Position numbers and translations under genes: made by a program. Below, one piece after another: positions 1-11,840 of a DNA stretch of 64,000 bases. Source of the DNA: Branchiostoma floridae (Eukaryota; Chordata; Leptocardii; Amphioxiformes; Branchiostomatidae). Under the pieces are notes generated by a model. That model ran no database searches. It worked only from the letters and a program-made list of their open reading frames with translations, and had not been told where the DNA came from. How positions within the stretch are numbered: position 1 is the first letter of the stretch; each line of letters starts with the position of its first letter. The stretch lies in assembly GCF_000003815.2 (NCBI RefSeq), contig NW_023365837.1, positions 30,145 to 94,144 of the forward strand. The letters run 5' to 3'.

Positions 1-1013
1 ACGAATGAATGAATGAATACCTTTGTTGTACAGTTTTGCCCAACCGAGCTAAGTACAGGTCACAACGAGTCAAGAAATATACATATAAAAGTATCACAAA
101 TCTAGTCTAACACAAAAGTTCGGATTCTTCTCGCTTCTTGGTAATGGTGAAAATGTAGGACTGAATGGGTTTAGCTATGGTCGGTTTGTCAAAACGCATG
201 AGGAATATAAACTTGTCAGTGCTACTCGTGTCTAAAATGAGGGAATCTACTTTCTATGTATTAACTGAATAGAGTATTTCTATCATTGACATACATATCG
301 CAAACAACAGTGAAGTGCACTTCATCTTCTACCATGTTTAATGACATGAAAGGTCTTAATTATAGCAACCGACCTTGTTGACGTATGTTTACCTACACTC
401 AAGTGGGCCCCCTGCAAGCCTTTTCTCAGTACTTGGTCAATGCAATCATATTTGTAAATGTCAAATACAGTAGAAGCAGCTTAATTGCACACCCCATTTG
501 CGAGTGTTTTTCTTGCAATTATTCCAATGGTGCATCAAAGCAAAGTTATTAAGCTGGACCGCATCACTACAGGATTCGGGGGATTCATGCAAATAATTGA
601 AGTGTGCGATTATCCGTTGTGCAATTAACTGGCTTTCACTGTATATCAGTGGTTATTTCAGTGGCACTACTAAAATAGGTTATCAACTTGAGTGTAGTAC
701 CGGACTGCCCTTGCCTCTGTTCAAAACCAAATAAAGAAATCGTTAAAGAGATTCATTAGTCACGTATGTTCACAGCTAATAGAATTTTTCATCAATCAGT
801 GACTGTTATTAAAGGTAAGCAAACATACCTCCAAGCGTACCTCCAAGTCTTGAGCTAGTTCTCGCAACTCTCGCGAGAACTAGGTTACTCCGTGAGCAAG
901 ATGGACTGGATAGCCATCGAAAATTTAGCGGTACGTTTGCTTACCTTTAGTAACAGTCACTGATTGATGAAAAATTCTATTAACAATTTAAAAAAAAAAC
1001 ACTTTTATTCCAG
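1..1013. other. Upstream sequence/intron of the neuroglobin-like gene
   Basis: I see no convincing coding exon here. Earlier exons of the globin gene should lie upstream of the window or in poorly recognisable sequence near its start. The stretch begins with a short GAAT tandem run (about 4-16) and holds one palindromic MITE (777-982). A polypyrimidine/AG acceptor ends it at 1013. Confidence 0.5.
777..982. mobile_element. Palindromic MITE just upstream of the globin acceptor
   Basis: The left end (777-about 826) and right end (about 934-982) are inverted copies of each other over roughly 45-50 bp, starting TAATAGAATTTTTCATC. The middle contains a second short palindrome (CTCGCGAGAACTAG area). 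There is no coding capacity. It ends about 31 bp before the splice acceptor of the globin exon, so it occupies the branch-point side of that intron. Confidence 0.75.
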
Positions 1014-1181
1014 ACTGTTGGAGCGGCGTTGATATACATACTGGAGACCAACCTTGGCGACAAGCTGACGCCGAGCATCAGACAGGGCTGGGTACTGGTG
1101 TACGCCATCGTGGGGGCCACCATGAAGAAAGGCATGCAGCAGGCTATGGACCACCAAAACATGGCCAAAACCCGTCCGTAG
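1014..1181 (+). CDS. NGB: Neuroglobin-like globin, last exon (partial gene)
   Basis: This is an oxygen-binding haem protein of the globin family; only the last coding exon (56 codons with stop, phase 0) is in the window. It follows a clear TTTTATTCCAG acceptor and ends at TAG 1179-1181. The peptide starts TVGAALIYILETNLGD and continues KLTPSIRQGW...VYAIVGATMKKGMQQ, which fits the end of helix G and helix H. It matches the vertebrate neuroglobin tail (recalled pattern TVGESLLYMLE...FTP...W..LYGAV) better than haemoglobin or myoglobin. A phase-0 intron at this place agrees with the conserved globin G7 intron. The haem-ligating histidines lie in exons I cannot see, so function is inferred from family. 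In human, NGB lies next to POMT2, as it nearly does here, which supports orthology. Another amphioxus globin paralogue remains possible. Confidence 0.8.
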   Translation, partial: TVGAALIYILETNLGDKLTPSIRQGWVLVYAIVGATMKKGMQQAMDHQNMAKTRP

Positions 1182-2067
1182 TAGGAGATCCTTCTCATCC
1201 GCCATGTTTGAAATTTGCAATGTAACGTTTTGTATAGTGACGTCATACAATCATATTATGATAGGTACCAAAGGTGGTGAAAAAACATTTGATCGTACAC
1301 GACAAGCCGTCTTGTTCCTATTTGAATATGCAGAGCCACTCCCGTAGACCATGAACGCTTTATAGCAGTTACTCAAGCAACTGGATATGGTTTTGGAAAC
1401 GGTCAGACGTTTTAGGTTGCATCCAGTTCAAGATCTGTTGAAAAGCCGGTTTTTGAACCAAAAACGTTGAATTGATATGTACATGAGGTCAAATTCTAGA
1501 TAGGCTCTGCTAAAGCGGGCTGAGACTTCGACTGTTGTGGGCGTGGGCTAGGGCTCTAACCAGCTGGTAGGCAATAAGATAATCTAGAGACATTATACGC
1601 CGAAGAAAAGATTTGGGCGATTGTCTAGGACCACGCCAACAAAATATTAACCTCAGCAGAGCCCTCCCAAATGGTATATTTCAATGGCCGCGTGTGAAGC
1701 TCTGCATAGGAGAATGCCTCGTAATAAAGGTTGTATCAGACCTACCAAACGTTTTACGTAACGACACAGTTCAACTGAGCTGTAGATCATCCTCGTTGCC
1801 AGAGAATGCAATATGAACACCAGACACAAAATGGGTCGGAAGATCCGGCAAGTAAGCTACTTTATATAGCGCTATTCTAGATACAAAACAAATAGTTCCT
1901 GTTGCAAGCTTCGTGTGGATGTGTATTATATAGCTGTTATTGCCTGGCAAAATATAAGAAGAAGTAAAACCGAACAACACTCATGGATATTGTAAGAATT
2001 TTGCATGCTAGTTGTACACGAAAGAAAGCGCGTACCACAAGCTTTTTACCAATTTTCTTGTAGTTCT

Positions 2068-2648
2068 AAAGTTCATTTGACCCACATATGCATAGCCTAC
2101 ATCATTTGATCTGAGCGGAAGTGTGACGTCAACAATGGGTCAAAGGTGCTCGGAAGTCGATGTCGGCCCCCGTTGAGGGATGATCGAAGGATTGTTTAGG
2201 CCCTATAGAATTCCTGTAGATGGCCTCCTCCTCACTAGCCTGGGTACCATCCGGAAAGTAGTTCGCTTCGGCGTCCATTATATACTATATACAGTCGCTT
2301 CTAGCTCTGACAAAAAAAGTCACATTCATTATACACTATATACAGTCGCTTCTCTATAGCAGAAGCGAACATAGGAGCGAACTACTATCCGGATGGTACC
2401 CAGGCTACCTCTTCACAGCACATACATATCAATTTCCTGAACATTCTGTCAGTTTAGACAAAGTCAGAATTCTGGGCACTAAACAGGATTATTTCCCAAG
2501 AGTGAAAGAGGCCAGCTACATTAGGGCCTATCGACCATTCCACAACAGAGACGTGGGCCTGACTATACTGACGCACCTTTGATCCGTTGCTTACGTCACA
2601 CTTACGCTCAGGTCCAGAAATGTAGACTTCGGGTCAAATCAACTTGAG
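2068..2648. mobile_element. MITE with ~80-bp imperfect inverted termini, split by a second MITE
   Basis: The left arm (about 2068-2155) contains TTTGACCC, GAGCGGAAGTGTGACGT and GGGTCAAAGGTG. The right arm (about 2570-2648) carries the reverse complements in reversed order (CACCTTTGATCC, ACGTCACACTTACGCTC, GGGTCAAATC). There is no open frame. Another inverted-repeat element sits inside it at 2236-2407, so this one is the older insertion. Confidence 0.6.
2236..2407. mobile_element. Short MITE (TAGCCTGGGTACC termini)
   Basis: The ends are near-perfect inverted repeats of about 32 bp, reading TAGCCTGGGTACCATCCGGA at the left and its complement at the right. The interior holds a direct duplication of a roughly 20-bp ACTATATACAGTCGCTTC segment (about 2285 and 2335). 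It is non-autonomous and nested in the larger element 2068-2648. Confidence 0.75.
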
Positions 2649-3398
2649 AAGGACCAAACGACTGGTTGGAAGCCTGTTGGTAAGCGGTTTACTCTGTGTA
2701 CGGATATAGCGTGAAAATGTCTAGCAATATTTGATAACCGTCAGAAATGAACTTTCATACGAATGGATCTAGAATCTCACATTGAATACACTGTGTTCTA
2801 TGTTCACTGTGTTTTAACGTCTCTATCACTTTCTCACTATTGTAATCAGCCTATAAATAGATTATCGCTATAAAAAAAATTATTTACGAAAAAAATAGCT
2901 TGATTCTATCTTAATAAAAATACGTGCTCTTCGTAGGTTATAAATCTAAATTTATTTATTGTAGTATCAGTTGTTACGAAGGTTTCGAATGTCAACATTT
3001 TCGAAATATTACAGTTTGAAACCACCTTAGCGTCTGTCGACACGGGATCCCTAAACATTATGTTTTTAAAAAGACCGGATATAAGTTACCCCCGAATAAA
3101 GGTAAACTGACGTTAGAGATCTTACGACCCTCTCCGACTGTACTTGGTATGCTTGATTCACAGAACAGACCACCACATGAATACATTTAAAAAAATGCCA
3201 TTGGAATTGTTACAAATTCGAATGCATCTAAACTGCGGTCCGTTAAAATGCAAATCAAGGGAACCAACATGGCGGTTAGTTCCTATACGTCAGTCCAATT
3301 TCTATCTTTTTGGCGACGCGTCAGGAGCGAGCCAAATGGTATATTATTTGCCTTGTGCCGGATTGTGAAGGAGATGACATGGCTATGGGCTCATCGTT

Positions 3399-6300
3399 TC
3401 ACTTTTGAGGATGTTGGCTCCAGTCGTAGTACATGTACTGGGGTGCGAAGGTGAGTTGTCCCCTGGTGTATTTACTGTCACTGCTGTCCCGTATGTTGGC
3501 ACCACCCCCTGTCACTGCTGCATAGGTGGGTGGAGGGGCTGCGATGGGAAACAACAATGAATGATTTCTTTTTTACTTCAGTATATAACTGTATCTCAAT
3601 GGGTAGAAGCTTCACATGGACGTTAGTTCACCTTTATCCGCGGGGCATCCTATATTCATTGAAATATAAAAACAAGGTATTTAGGTATTGCAACGCTTAA
3701 CGGACGATGGCTTTCAAATCTGCAATATTTTGAAAATATTTGAGTTTGAAACTATCATATACAACGGATATAGAATACCCCGCGGATAAACGTGAACTAG
3801 CATTGGATCTTCTGGTTCAAATTAGTTGGTTATGCTTTGGTCACAACAGAAATTAATCACCTAAATTACTGGTTATGTCTACTGTTTGCATACAAAAAAA
3901 TTTGCAGACGCCTCAGGGGTGGATCCTGTTATTTTTACTTACGTAGAGGTGCTGCTACTGCTCCTAGATTGTCTGGCACGCCTGGTATTGCCGGGCCGTA
4001 CTCTGATGACAGGAAGCCACCATAAGGCGTCGTCAGCGGAATAGAGCCGATTTTAATGGGGAGGTAAACTTCAAGATGCATGTGTGGTCCACTAATGTGA
4101 GCTCTGACCTATGGCATATTTAACAATCGTCAGTTATTAATTTACAATCATTCTAAATGGTGCAAAACATGGCTATGAAAGTGCGTGTTCATTTTCTGTT
4201 GATAAAACTGAATTGAATTAAGAAATATGCCACCAAAGACTAACAGAAAAATACGTAAACCACTATCAAATCAACTATATACTAGAAATAACTATAGTGA
4301 CGCTGATATAAAAGCCATTCGTAGAAAAAAAGGTGTTAATGCTTTAAGTCATTAGGAGTATGACTATGTATTTATGTATATGTATGTATGTATATATAAA
4401 TCATATATAAATCTCATATATAAATAAATAAATAAATAGATGTATATTCAGGATGTTCACCTTTACTCAACTTCCAAATGCGAAAGTATGACATTCCCAT
4501 CATTTACCACCATGTGGAATCATATCATGAATAGCATTTTCTCAATGTCTTTCTCGTATAGGACTATTTAGCCACAGTCGACGCTGTAGGGATGATATCA
4601 ATTAGGATTTTATTATGGTCAATATTGACCGCATATCGTAACACTGCATTACCTGAGCAACATAAGTGATGTTAATGATGGAGCAATATCTCAGCCCGGA
4701 GGGGGGAGCGGCAGGGATTGGAAGAACCAGTTCTCCGATGTTCCCGGATGTACGACCTCTACAGCCCAGCCCTACAGCAGAACTCAAAGTGTGTAGCCTG
4801 GATGTTGACCTTCCGCTGGCATAGAAGGTCACGGTCTTGTAAGAAACAAATCGTTCTTTAAATGTGAAAGACTGTGTAATTTCTGGGAAATAGTTAACAC
4901 ATATGTACCTTTGCCCAACATAAAAATTACTTTTCAGGAGGTTTTATTTGGAAAAATTGATCATTTAATAACTGCTAAAGACCAGAAAAATAGAACCTTT
5001 ACTGTTACTGTGGCTAAATGGACAATCTTTAAAACTTGGATCTGGTATAGAAAAGACCCACACCTGTGCATAACTAACCTCTTTAATGTCTTTAAAAGGG
5101 ACTTCGAAGAACGGACGTACTATTGATATTTTGGCAAGAACCCCTTGTTAGACTACTCCATGTTTGATCATAGTGTAATAACAGACTGTACATATTCCTT
5201 AAGGTTTCCCAGTATTTTGACAAATGTACTACATGTATCTGTCTTTCCTGACTGTTTCACTGCCCATGTACTGCATGTTAAGTTACACATGTTATTCGTC
5301 CAGACACACCAGTATATGTTATCCCTCCATGTGCAATAGTACTCGACTATACAAACACTAGTCTTAGTGGTTGACAAATGTACCATTGTTGTTGTTGTTT
5401 TTGATTTAAAAAAAATCATTTTTTTTAAACCGATATTCTCCACAAAAAGTGACATTCCCATGTTTTGTAATCTTTCATCATCATACTAAACTCGGCACAA
5501 AACGTTTGGAATATTAACTTCGGTTGGAAGTGTGTGTAACTTTCTTTCTAATGGTACCAAGCTCATTATGCAACACGTACAAGGCTTGCTTACGTGAGTG
5601 GGTCACCAAAAAAGGGCCCAAATTTCCCCGCTCCTTTTCAATATTGTACCGTCCGGTTGTTATGGCCGACATCTAGAGATTATCATGCTCTTGAACATAC
5701 CATTCTACGCAGAGACATTCAACGGCGCCAGCAAACCGCCTCTTGTCTGTACTCTCCTATCTCAACCCTCACCATCAGTTCCTTACATAAATATTAATGA
5801 GCTTACCCTTATATAAATGCGAGATCCCTATTGAAAACTGAAAGGCCTATTCTCTGATTGGCTGACAGCTGGTTTGTGGCGACGCCCACAGGAACTGATG
5901 GTGACGGTTGAGATAGCAGAGTAGACAAGAGGCGGTGTGCTGGCGCCGTTGGATGTCTTTGCGTAGGAGAATGGAACATACCTGCATAATCCTAGCTGAT
6001 GTCTTGGTGATCCTTGTATTGCTGTTGTTTTCCAGCGATCCCTTTACAAGGACCGTCTCACCAGGACAGTACCCACCTCTGTCTGTCTGTGCCTGGAGTT
6101 CTATCGGTCCTGATGCGCAGCACAGGCAGCACAGAGTCTTGGAGTTCTGATTTCTTGACTGCATCTGAGTAGTATAGTAGGCGGAGAAAGTAGCAATTTT
6201 CTGGAAGTACTTTACTTATAATGTAGTAGTATACATTTTGTAGCATGACAAAAACAGCATGGGTACTTATCATGGAAGCTCATATGTGTAGTACAATGCT

Positions 6301-9300
6301 AAACTTTATTCCAACAGAAAAGTACACACGGATCAAATTGTCAACGACCACTTCTTCAGGTTCAATACTAATGACCAATCACTTCAGAACTTATTCACAC
6401 GTGATCTTGTGGATATGTGTCGTCAGGAAGTATAGATACTTATTCATCTATCTAAACACAAACATTACAAACGTCAACCATTACAAATCATATCAATATG
6501 TCTTTTAATATCCTAATGCTGACTGAGGACCCAAAATCTAATCATTTCTAGGGCTCATTAAGACCTAGATTATACCCACATATCGAATATCAGTACAATC
6601 TATCTAGGCTTTCTCGTGTTATGCTGGTCTTATAAATGTTAGTTATTCGTATTTCTCGAAACAAGTACAACAGAATTCAAAAGACTCGATGCTACAGACA
6701 GATTTGTATTTATCTTTAGATGTCACAACTCCCATAATGCAAAAATAGGCAAATGTATACTGCTTTGTTTCTAGAACGAATACCTAAACTAATGATAACC
6801 TACTCCATTGTGACACTATATCAAAGAATATCATGTTAGCCCTTATTGTAATGTTAACTAAGATGTTACGCTTTATCTTATACCTCTATTTGTACTTTGT
6901 GTAATAGTTGTTGCCATAAATTGCACCGTGTACAATTGCCGTGCAATGAAGTTCTTACACAAACACACATACACACACACATACAAACCCTACTCTCCAA
7001 GCAGAGGTTAGGCTCTGGTTGTTTTTTAGTCGTTTTTATCGGGCTTTCTATTCTTTATTTTATCTTGCTGTATCAAAACCTAACAGTTTGGCTGGCGGAC
7101 TTCAAGAAAAATGACAAATTAGAAAGCCCGATAAAAACGACTAAAAAAAAGTTATAAAAAAAACAGCCGGAGCCTAACCTCTGCTTGGAGAGTATACAAC
7201 CCTACCGAAAACATAATCTTCTTGGTGAAGGTAACAATGATGAGAAACAACTTACCATAGCACTGTTTTCTTTATTGAGATCGTACATGTCCAAAACGGT
7301 GAAGGCACATTTTGTGGTGTGGTTGAAGCGCCATGGCCTGTCAATGATTCCCTTGATGTAGTAGCGTACGTAGCCGATGCCACCCTCAAACGATGAAGGC
7401 AACTTCTTGCCTAACTGGTACTGGAATGGGAACTCGTGGTATCCCGCGGGAAGGGTTGGGTTTTCTCCAGTCTTGTCCCCCAAATCTATTACATGGTGAT
7501 TAAAATCCATACTACATGACTATTTATGCATCTTTTAAGTATCTATGGTATAGTAATTCTAGCATAATGTACATTGACGCCTTCATCCGCGGAGGAACCT
7601 ACATCCGTTACAGAATTTTGATACAGAGTATTTGGGGATGCCGCGGAAAATGATTTCAAATTGAAATACACAATGTTTATCTTTAAACCCTGACCTTCTC
7701 TGAAACAGGATATGTGGGGGATACAAACTTAGCCGTGTATGGGATCGAATTCTCACCACAAAAGCGCCACCTACATCTTCCACGTAGGGCGACAAGAAGC
7801 AGCAATCGAATCAGAAGCTCGGAGGAAGATGTCTGATTCACATCGAAACGTAACTAGGTGAGACTTTTCTAGTTGTGAAAAGAAAACCTAAATATCCTAT
7901 CATTCTCTGATCTTGAAAAAAATTAAACGATTTTCAAACTACTGACCTTTTCCCCAGACGGTGAGCGTTTGGTCGAAATACGTTCCTTCAGCTGAGTAGT
8001 GTTCTGTCCTTTGATGTTCTCCTGTACCATGGGACTCAGTCCAGTGCACGTAAGCAAAACCATGGAGCCTGGCACGAACAGCTGGATATTAAAACGGAGA
8101 AGGCAATCAGAGACCACAGGCGTCACCACATGCGTTGAGCACATTTATGTCATACCTGTGACGCAAAAACGTTCGATACGGGTGTTCCGGACCGGGCCAT
8201 AACTTCCGTATCGCACCGGTTCGAAAGGCGTATCACACGGTCTCCATTCGAATAAATCGAACTGTTTCGAGCGGGCCGAGTGCGGCGCCATCGACAGTTC
8301 GAATACCTGACTCGGACGTTGGAACATTACTGTACATAATGTACTGTACACTTTTTGTTCGAGGGCACCAAATTTGTTCAACATCTGGCGCATTTCGCAT
8401 CAAAACAGGGGCTGGTATCTCGGGTGATACGGAATACACCGTGTTGTATTCTATATTTATACAGAATACATTTCTTTTTCTTTTTTACTTTTGCTGAAGC
8501 CGCTGTCCAAACAACCAAAGTTGCCCAGCCTAGCCGTCAGCTATGATTATTGGAGAGAATACAGCGTAGTTGCATAATAGCGCTTGCTACTCTAATTAGA
8601 GATTTCTTTTTGAAACCAAAATTTCTACAAAAAACATTGATATGGGTAACATTACAATCTTGGCATGAGAAATATACTTAATGATATTTTTACGCTAGAA
8701 TATCCATGATCATTCCTCCCTCGTGTTAAATTTTCTGATTGGTCAATGTCTTGTTAATTTCTCATTCTCATGGGTCAATACCCTTTGCATTTCTCCCTTT
8801 AATCCTGTGACAAAGGTCTTAATAATGACATTTCTATTAGAGACTTTACTATTAGAGACTTTTCTAGTAGAGACTTTTCTAGTAGAGACTCCTGCAAAAA
8901 AGATACAGCTGGAGATTTCTCATCTCGAGGCACATGATGTTACGATATGAAATGAGGGTTTGTTGATGGTCAACGTTGTCTGGCACACGGATATAGGTTA
9001 CTCCGTGGATAAAGGTGGCTTAGCGTTACATACATAACTAGAGTTCGGCGACCTCATACCTCCATGAAAATTTAGAGCTTTTGTAAATGTCATGCAATTG
9101 ACTAAGACATTAATATGATTTATGCGTGTTGTTGTTCATCATTGACTAACGTACACATGTCACAAGTATAAAATTCCAATCATTAGACTTAAAGCGGCTT
9201 TGCAATTTTTACATGAATTATGCAAATAAGTTCCTCATTACCATATTTGGTATCTGCTTATATTCCATCTATCTTAATTAATAAGTGTTACATTTATTGA

Positions 9301-10766
9301 AGTCCAGTTATTAGTAATAATGGTATTACACAATTTCCTCATTAATTATGCAAATAAGGTCCTCATTTGCATAACATGTATATCATTATGAACACCTTTG
9401 CCTGAGCTACCTGCACTCCTAAAATGATGCCAATCCGTCAATCCTTTCTGCAGTCATCCACTTTGGAATGTCTTGACAAAAACGCCCCTGCAGTTCCGAA
9501 ATTACATGTTAGGGGGCTGAAATCTGCCCCACTTTGTCATGTCACTGCAAGCTATCTACCACCCAAATGTCAAGACTATATCATGTCCGGGACAAGAGAT
9601 ACATTGAAAAAACTGCCATGATAGAATATTCTCATTTATTATGCAAATTTACTCCTATTTTGCATAATTCGTATCTTATCTTGTACAACATTGTCTAAGG
9701 TACCTACATACCAAAAATCATGAAAATCCATTGTTCCCTTCTTGAGTTATCCTCTTCAGAAGTTTTTGACAAAAATGCCCCTGCTATCCCAAACCTAGTC
9801 GGTAGGGGGCCAAAACTTATGTCACTTATTCCTGAGCACAAGAGCTATCTAACACTCAAAAATAGTGACCATAGCGTGTTCAGAACACGAGATAGCAAAA
9901 CCGGAAGTTGCGCTGCAGTACCAAGGGAAGCCGCTAGGGGGCCCAAAATCTAATCACCTCTAGCTTTCATCGCACCCCACCAACACACCAAGTATGAAAC
10001 TAATCCATCCAGCCGTTCTTGAGTTATCTTGTTGACAGACAGACAGACACACACACACACACACACAAACGCTGGGTAAAATATAACCTCCATGACATTT
10101 CATGGAGGTAAAAAAGTTAGATAAGGCCACAGCAAGTAAATCTTATGGATGACATCCTCCACAGACTGAAAAATAGTGCGATAGGGTGAAAAAAAACAAG
10201 ATGGGTGGAAAAAAACAAGATTGCTAAATTTTCCAAGAATATGCAATAAACATTATTAAAAATGAAATGAAGCGAATAAACATGGTATCGTATTGGTTAC
10301 CCCACGAATAAAGGTGAACTAGCGCTAGCGTTAGGTGTTGCTGAAAACTATGTGCAATGCCTAGGGTTAAAATGATAGACCTTTGATAAGACGCCTGTGT
10401 GATGCCATAGACTGTAACGTTAGTTCACCTTTATCCGCGGGGTAGCCAATATCCGTTGTTGATAAACATGGTATCTATGGATATTAAATCACCGGGCGGT
10501 GGTTTAAAATTGTAAAATTTTCAAACCACCAACCGTTCTTCTACTCAATATCCCCAAATGCTTTGTTTTAAAACCAACGGATATAGGTTACCCTGCGGTT
10601 AAAGGTTAACTAGCGTTACCAGTCGTCTAAGCCTGGACACACACAAACCTCTTGCTTTTATCCCTTCTGTGACGTCAGCAATCAGCTTTCCACTGACGAT
10701 CTCTCCAGCCTGGTACACGTCCTTGTTGTTGTCGAAAGTGATCACGAACGACTTTAACTTCCCCAT
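3399..10766 (-). CDS. Arrestin domain-containing protein (alpha-arrestin, ARRDC type)
   Basis: Alpha-arrestins are cytoplasmic adaptors that bring NEDD4-family ubiquitin ligases to membrane cargo. The coding exons are complement(3399-3538, 3943-4108, 4653-4835, 5982-6164, 7256-7485, 7947-8081, 10649-10766), 1155 nt and 384 residues, with GT-AG borders and matching phases throughout. The start MGKLKSFVITFDNN is typical for the family. Arrestin_N covers about residues 5-150, with GFAYVHWTES and AGYHEFPFQYQLG. Arrestin_C covers about 172-305, with KTLCCLCCASGPI and MHLEVYLPIKIGSIPL. The tail has one PPTY (341-344), a PPxY ligand for WW domains; vertebrate ARRDC3 has two. The protein ends YDWSQHPQK. 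Which vertebrate ARRDC or TXNIP it matches best cannot be settled by eye. Intron 1 (8082-10648) is full of repeats. Confidence 0.92.
3621..3802. mobile_element. MITE of the GTTAGTTCACCTTTATCCGCGG family, arrestin intron 6
   Basis: The left end reads CGTTAGTTCACCTTTATCCG and the right end is its inverted, slightly changed copy (CGCGGATAAACGTGAACTAG). The length is about 180 bp, with no coding capacity. Related complete or partial copies lie at 3062-3115, 8985-9028, 10290-10335, 10415-10618, 27350-27396 and 48295-48458. Confidence 0.7.
5693..5981. repeat. Fold-back (inverted repeat) abutting an arrestin splice donor
   Basis: Two arms of about 88-90 bp (5693-5782 and 5891-5981) are inverted copies at high identity. 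They share the string CGGCGCCAGC and the run CCGCCTCTTGTCT. They flank a loop of about 108 bp. The right arm begins exactly at the GT donor of the arrestin exon 5982-6164, so this intron end lies inside the hairpin. Confidence 0.75.
6993..7192. mobile_element. Palindromic MITE (CTCTCCAAGCAGAGG termini) with TA target duplication
   Basis: This 200-bp element has long inverted arms that read CTCTCCAAGCAGAGGTTAGG inward from both ends, with the AAAGCCCGATAAAAACGAC arms also paired. TA sits on both sides (6991-6992, 7193-7194), as expected for a Tc1/mariner-type target. A second, more diverged copy is at 63126-63288. It lies in an arrestin intron. Confidence 0.8.
8145..8450. repeat. Dispersed repeat with inverted ends in arrestin intron 1
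   Basis: The segment starts with GATACGGGTGTTCCGG and ends with CGGGTGATACGGAATACACC, an imperfect inverted pairing. The right-end string recurs near 24960 (GGGTGATACAGAATACATTG), so this is a dispersed family. The inside is rich in TTCGAA and CpG. I see no coding frame of interest. Confidence 0.4.
9380..10085. repeat. Tandemly arranged diverged repeat with (GACA)n/(CA)n tail
   Basis: Two diverged units (about 9380-9640 and 9650-9960) and a shorter third piece (about 9965-10080) each carry an AAAATCATGAAAATCCAT-like block followed by TTCTTGAGTTATC and a GGGGGC(C/T)-AAA block. A GACAGACAGACACACAC tail ends the array. A related copy, without a clear tandem arrangement, lies at about 53200-53960. 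It resembles the 3' part of a non-autonomous retroelement; the family is not identified. Confidence 0.55.
10415..10618. mobile_element. MITE of the TAGTTCACCTTTATCCGCGG family near arrestin exon 1
   Basis: The inverted ends read TAACGTTAGTTCACCTTTAT at the left and the complement of that string at the right (AGGTTAACTAGCGTTA). The middle has a short inverted piece, GGTGGTTTAAAATTG...CAAACCACC. The same family occurs at 3621-3802 and 48295-48458. It ends about 30 bp from the arrestin exon 1 donor. Confidence 0.7.
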
Positions 10767-11054
10767 GTCTGATTGTGGACCTATGTCGAAAAAGGGTCAC
10801 AATATACTACCGTGATTAAAATAACATTTGAGCACAACTCTGGATAGCATAAAGCACTGTTTAAGGCAACGTCACCACATTTCCACAAAGGGGCCCGGGT
10901 GGGCAGTTTCAGGGAACGAAAAATACGATGATATAAAAGACATCAAAGGCACAAAACGTACCAACATAATTCAACAGCATGCCTTGAGCATGATTATTGA
11001 CAAATACTTTGATTTTTCGTTTCCGCAAACAGCCTGGCTGGGCCCAGGGTAGGA

Positions 11055-11375
11055 AATGTATCTGTATCTGTATCTATATAGCCGGTATAACCGCCGTTCG
11101 GCGTAACACACCAGCGCGGCAGCAGCTGGTTATATTACACCGAACGACTCGTTACCCCTAACTTTTGCACATCTATCTGCAAGCGTTCTTTAAAACTACC
11201 GAGAGAAGATGCATATGCGCCTACTGTACTTGGTGATAACAAGTTCCACTCTACGATAGTTCTGGGAAAGTACGAATTTTTGAACACATCAATCCTAGGT
11301 TGGTAACTCCGGTATTTGAAGGCATGAATAGAAATGGTCCACATTTGGCACATGAATGCCACGCAATTAATAATT
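11055..11375 (-). mobile_element. LINE 3'-end fragment
   Basis: Read on the minus strand, it encodes a short piece with FKNSYFPRTIVEWNLL and LGSFKERL. This resembles the extreme C-terminus of CR1/L2-like reverse transcriptase proteins (F.PR....WN.L... SL..FK..L). It then runs into a short (GATACA)n tail near 11055-11080, a usual 3' end for such elements. The rest of the element is missing. Confidence 0.65.
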
Positions 11376-11840
11376 TCCTCGTTTAAAAAAATCCTAATTT
11401 CCGTGATACGAACTTTTCTTACCCCGTTCCCTGATGTATCATTGATCTTTGTGATTTATACCAAAGTGTAGAGGCTAAAAAGTTAGATGAATTTGCTAAT
11501 CAATGAATACTATACAGCTAGCTTGGCCACTCTGCTTGCGAATTTGTGAAAACCAACCGAGCTTCTTAATTAAAGCCACATAATCACTCCATTGTTACCT
11601 AATTACCTCCATTAAAACAGTTACCAAATCTATTTATTAAATAGTTATTGATTATAACGTTATCAGTATTGTTACCTAATTCTCGGTTCATATATGTTGC
11701 AATATCCTCTGTTCATCCAAACTATATGAATGATCTTTATTGCGCAACAATTGTACGGGTACAATGTATGGCAAGTTCGGGTGTAATACATGTACAGAAC
11801 ATCAAAACTAATATCTACGTGGTTGCTTATACATAACAAT
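11376..11840. other. AT-rich spacer, nothing recognised
   Basis: This is AT-rich intergenic sequence between two LINE fragments. I find no gene, RNA or clear repeat in it. Confidence 0.5.

Larger units (their letters stand above)
1182..3398. other. Intergenic region between globin and arrestin genes
   Basis: This is non-coding sequence between two convergent genes. It contains a nested pair of inverted-repeat elements (2068-2648 with 2236-2407 inside) and a partial copy of the GGATATAG...GAACTAGCGTTA repeat at about 3062-3115. A TTTATT at about 2951-2956 could be the arrestin polyadenylation signal read on the minus strand. I see no other gene. Confidence 0.6.

Noticed and set aside
5594-5816. 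Plus-strand frames near 5.6-5.8 kb as an extra exon
   Set aside because: They fall in the fold-back repeat and show no family similarity or suitable splice sites.
10828-11052. Small plus-strand frame upstream of the arrestin gene
   Set aside because: Too short, no recognisable domain, and it runs into a LINE 3' tail microsatellite.
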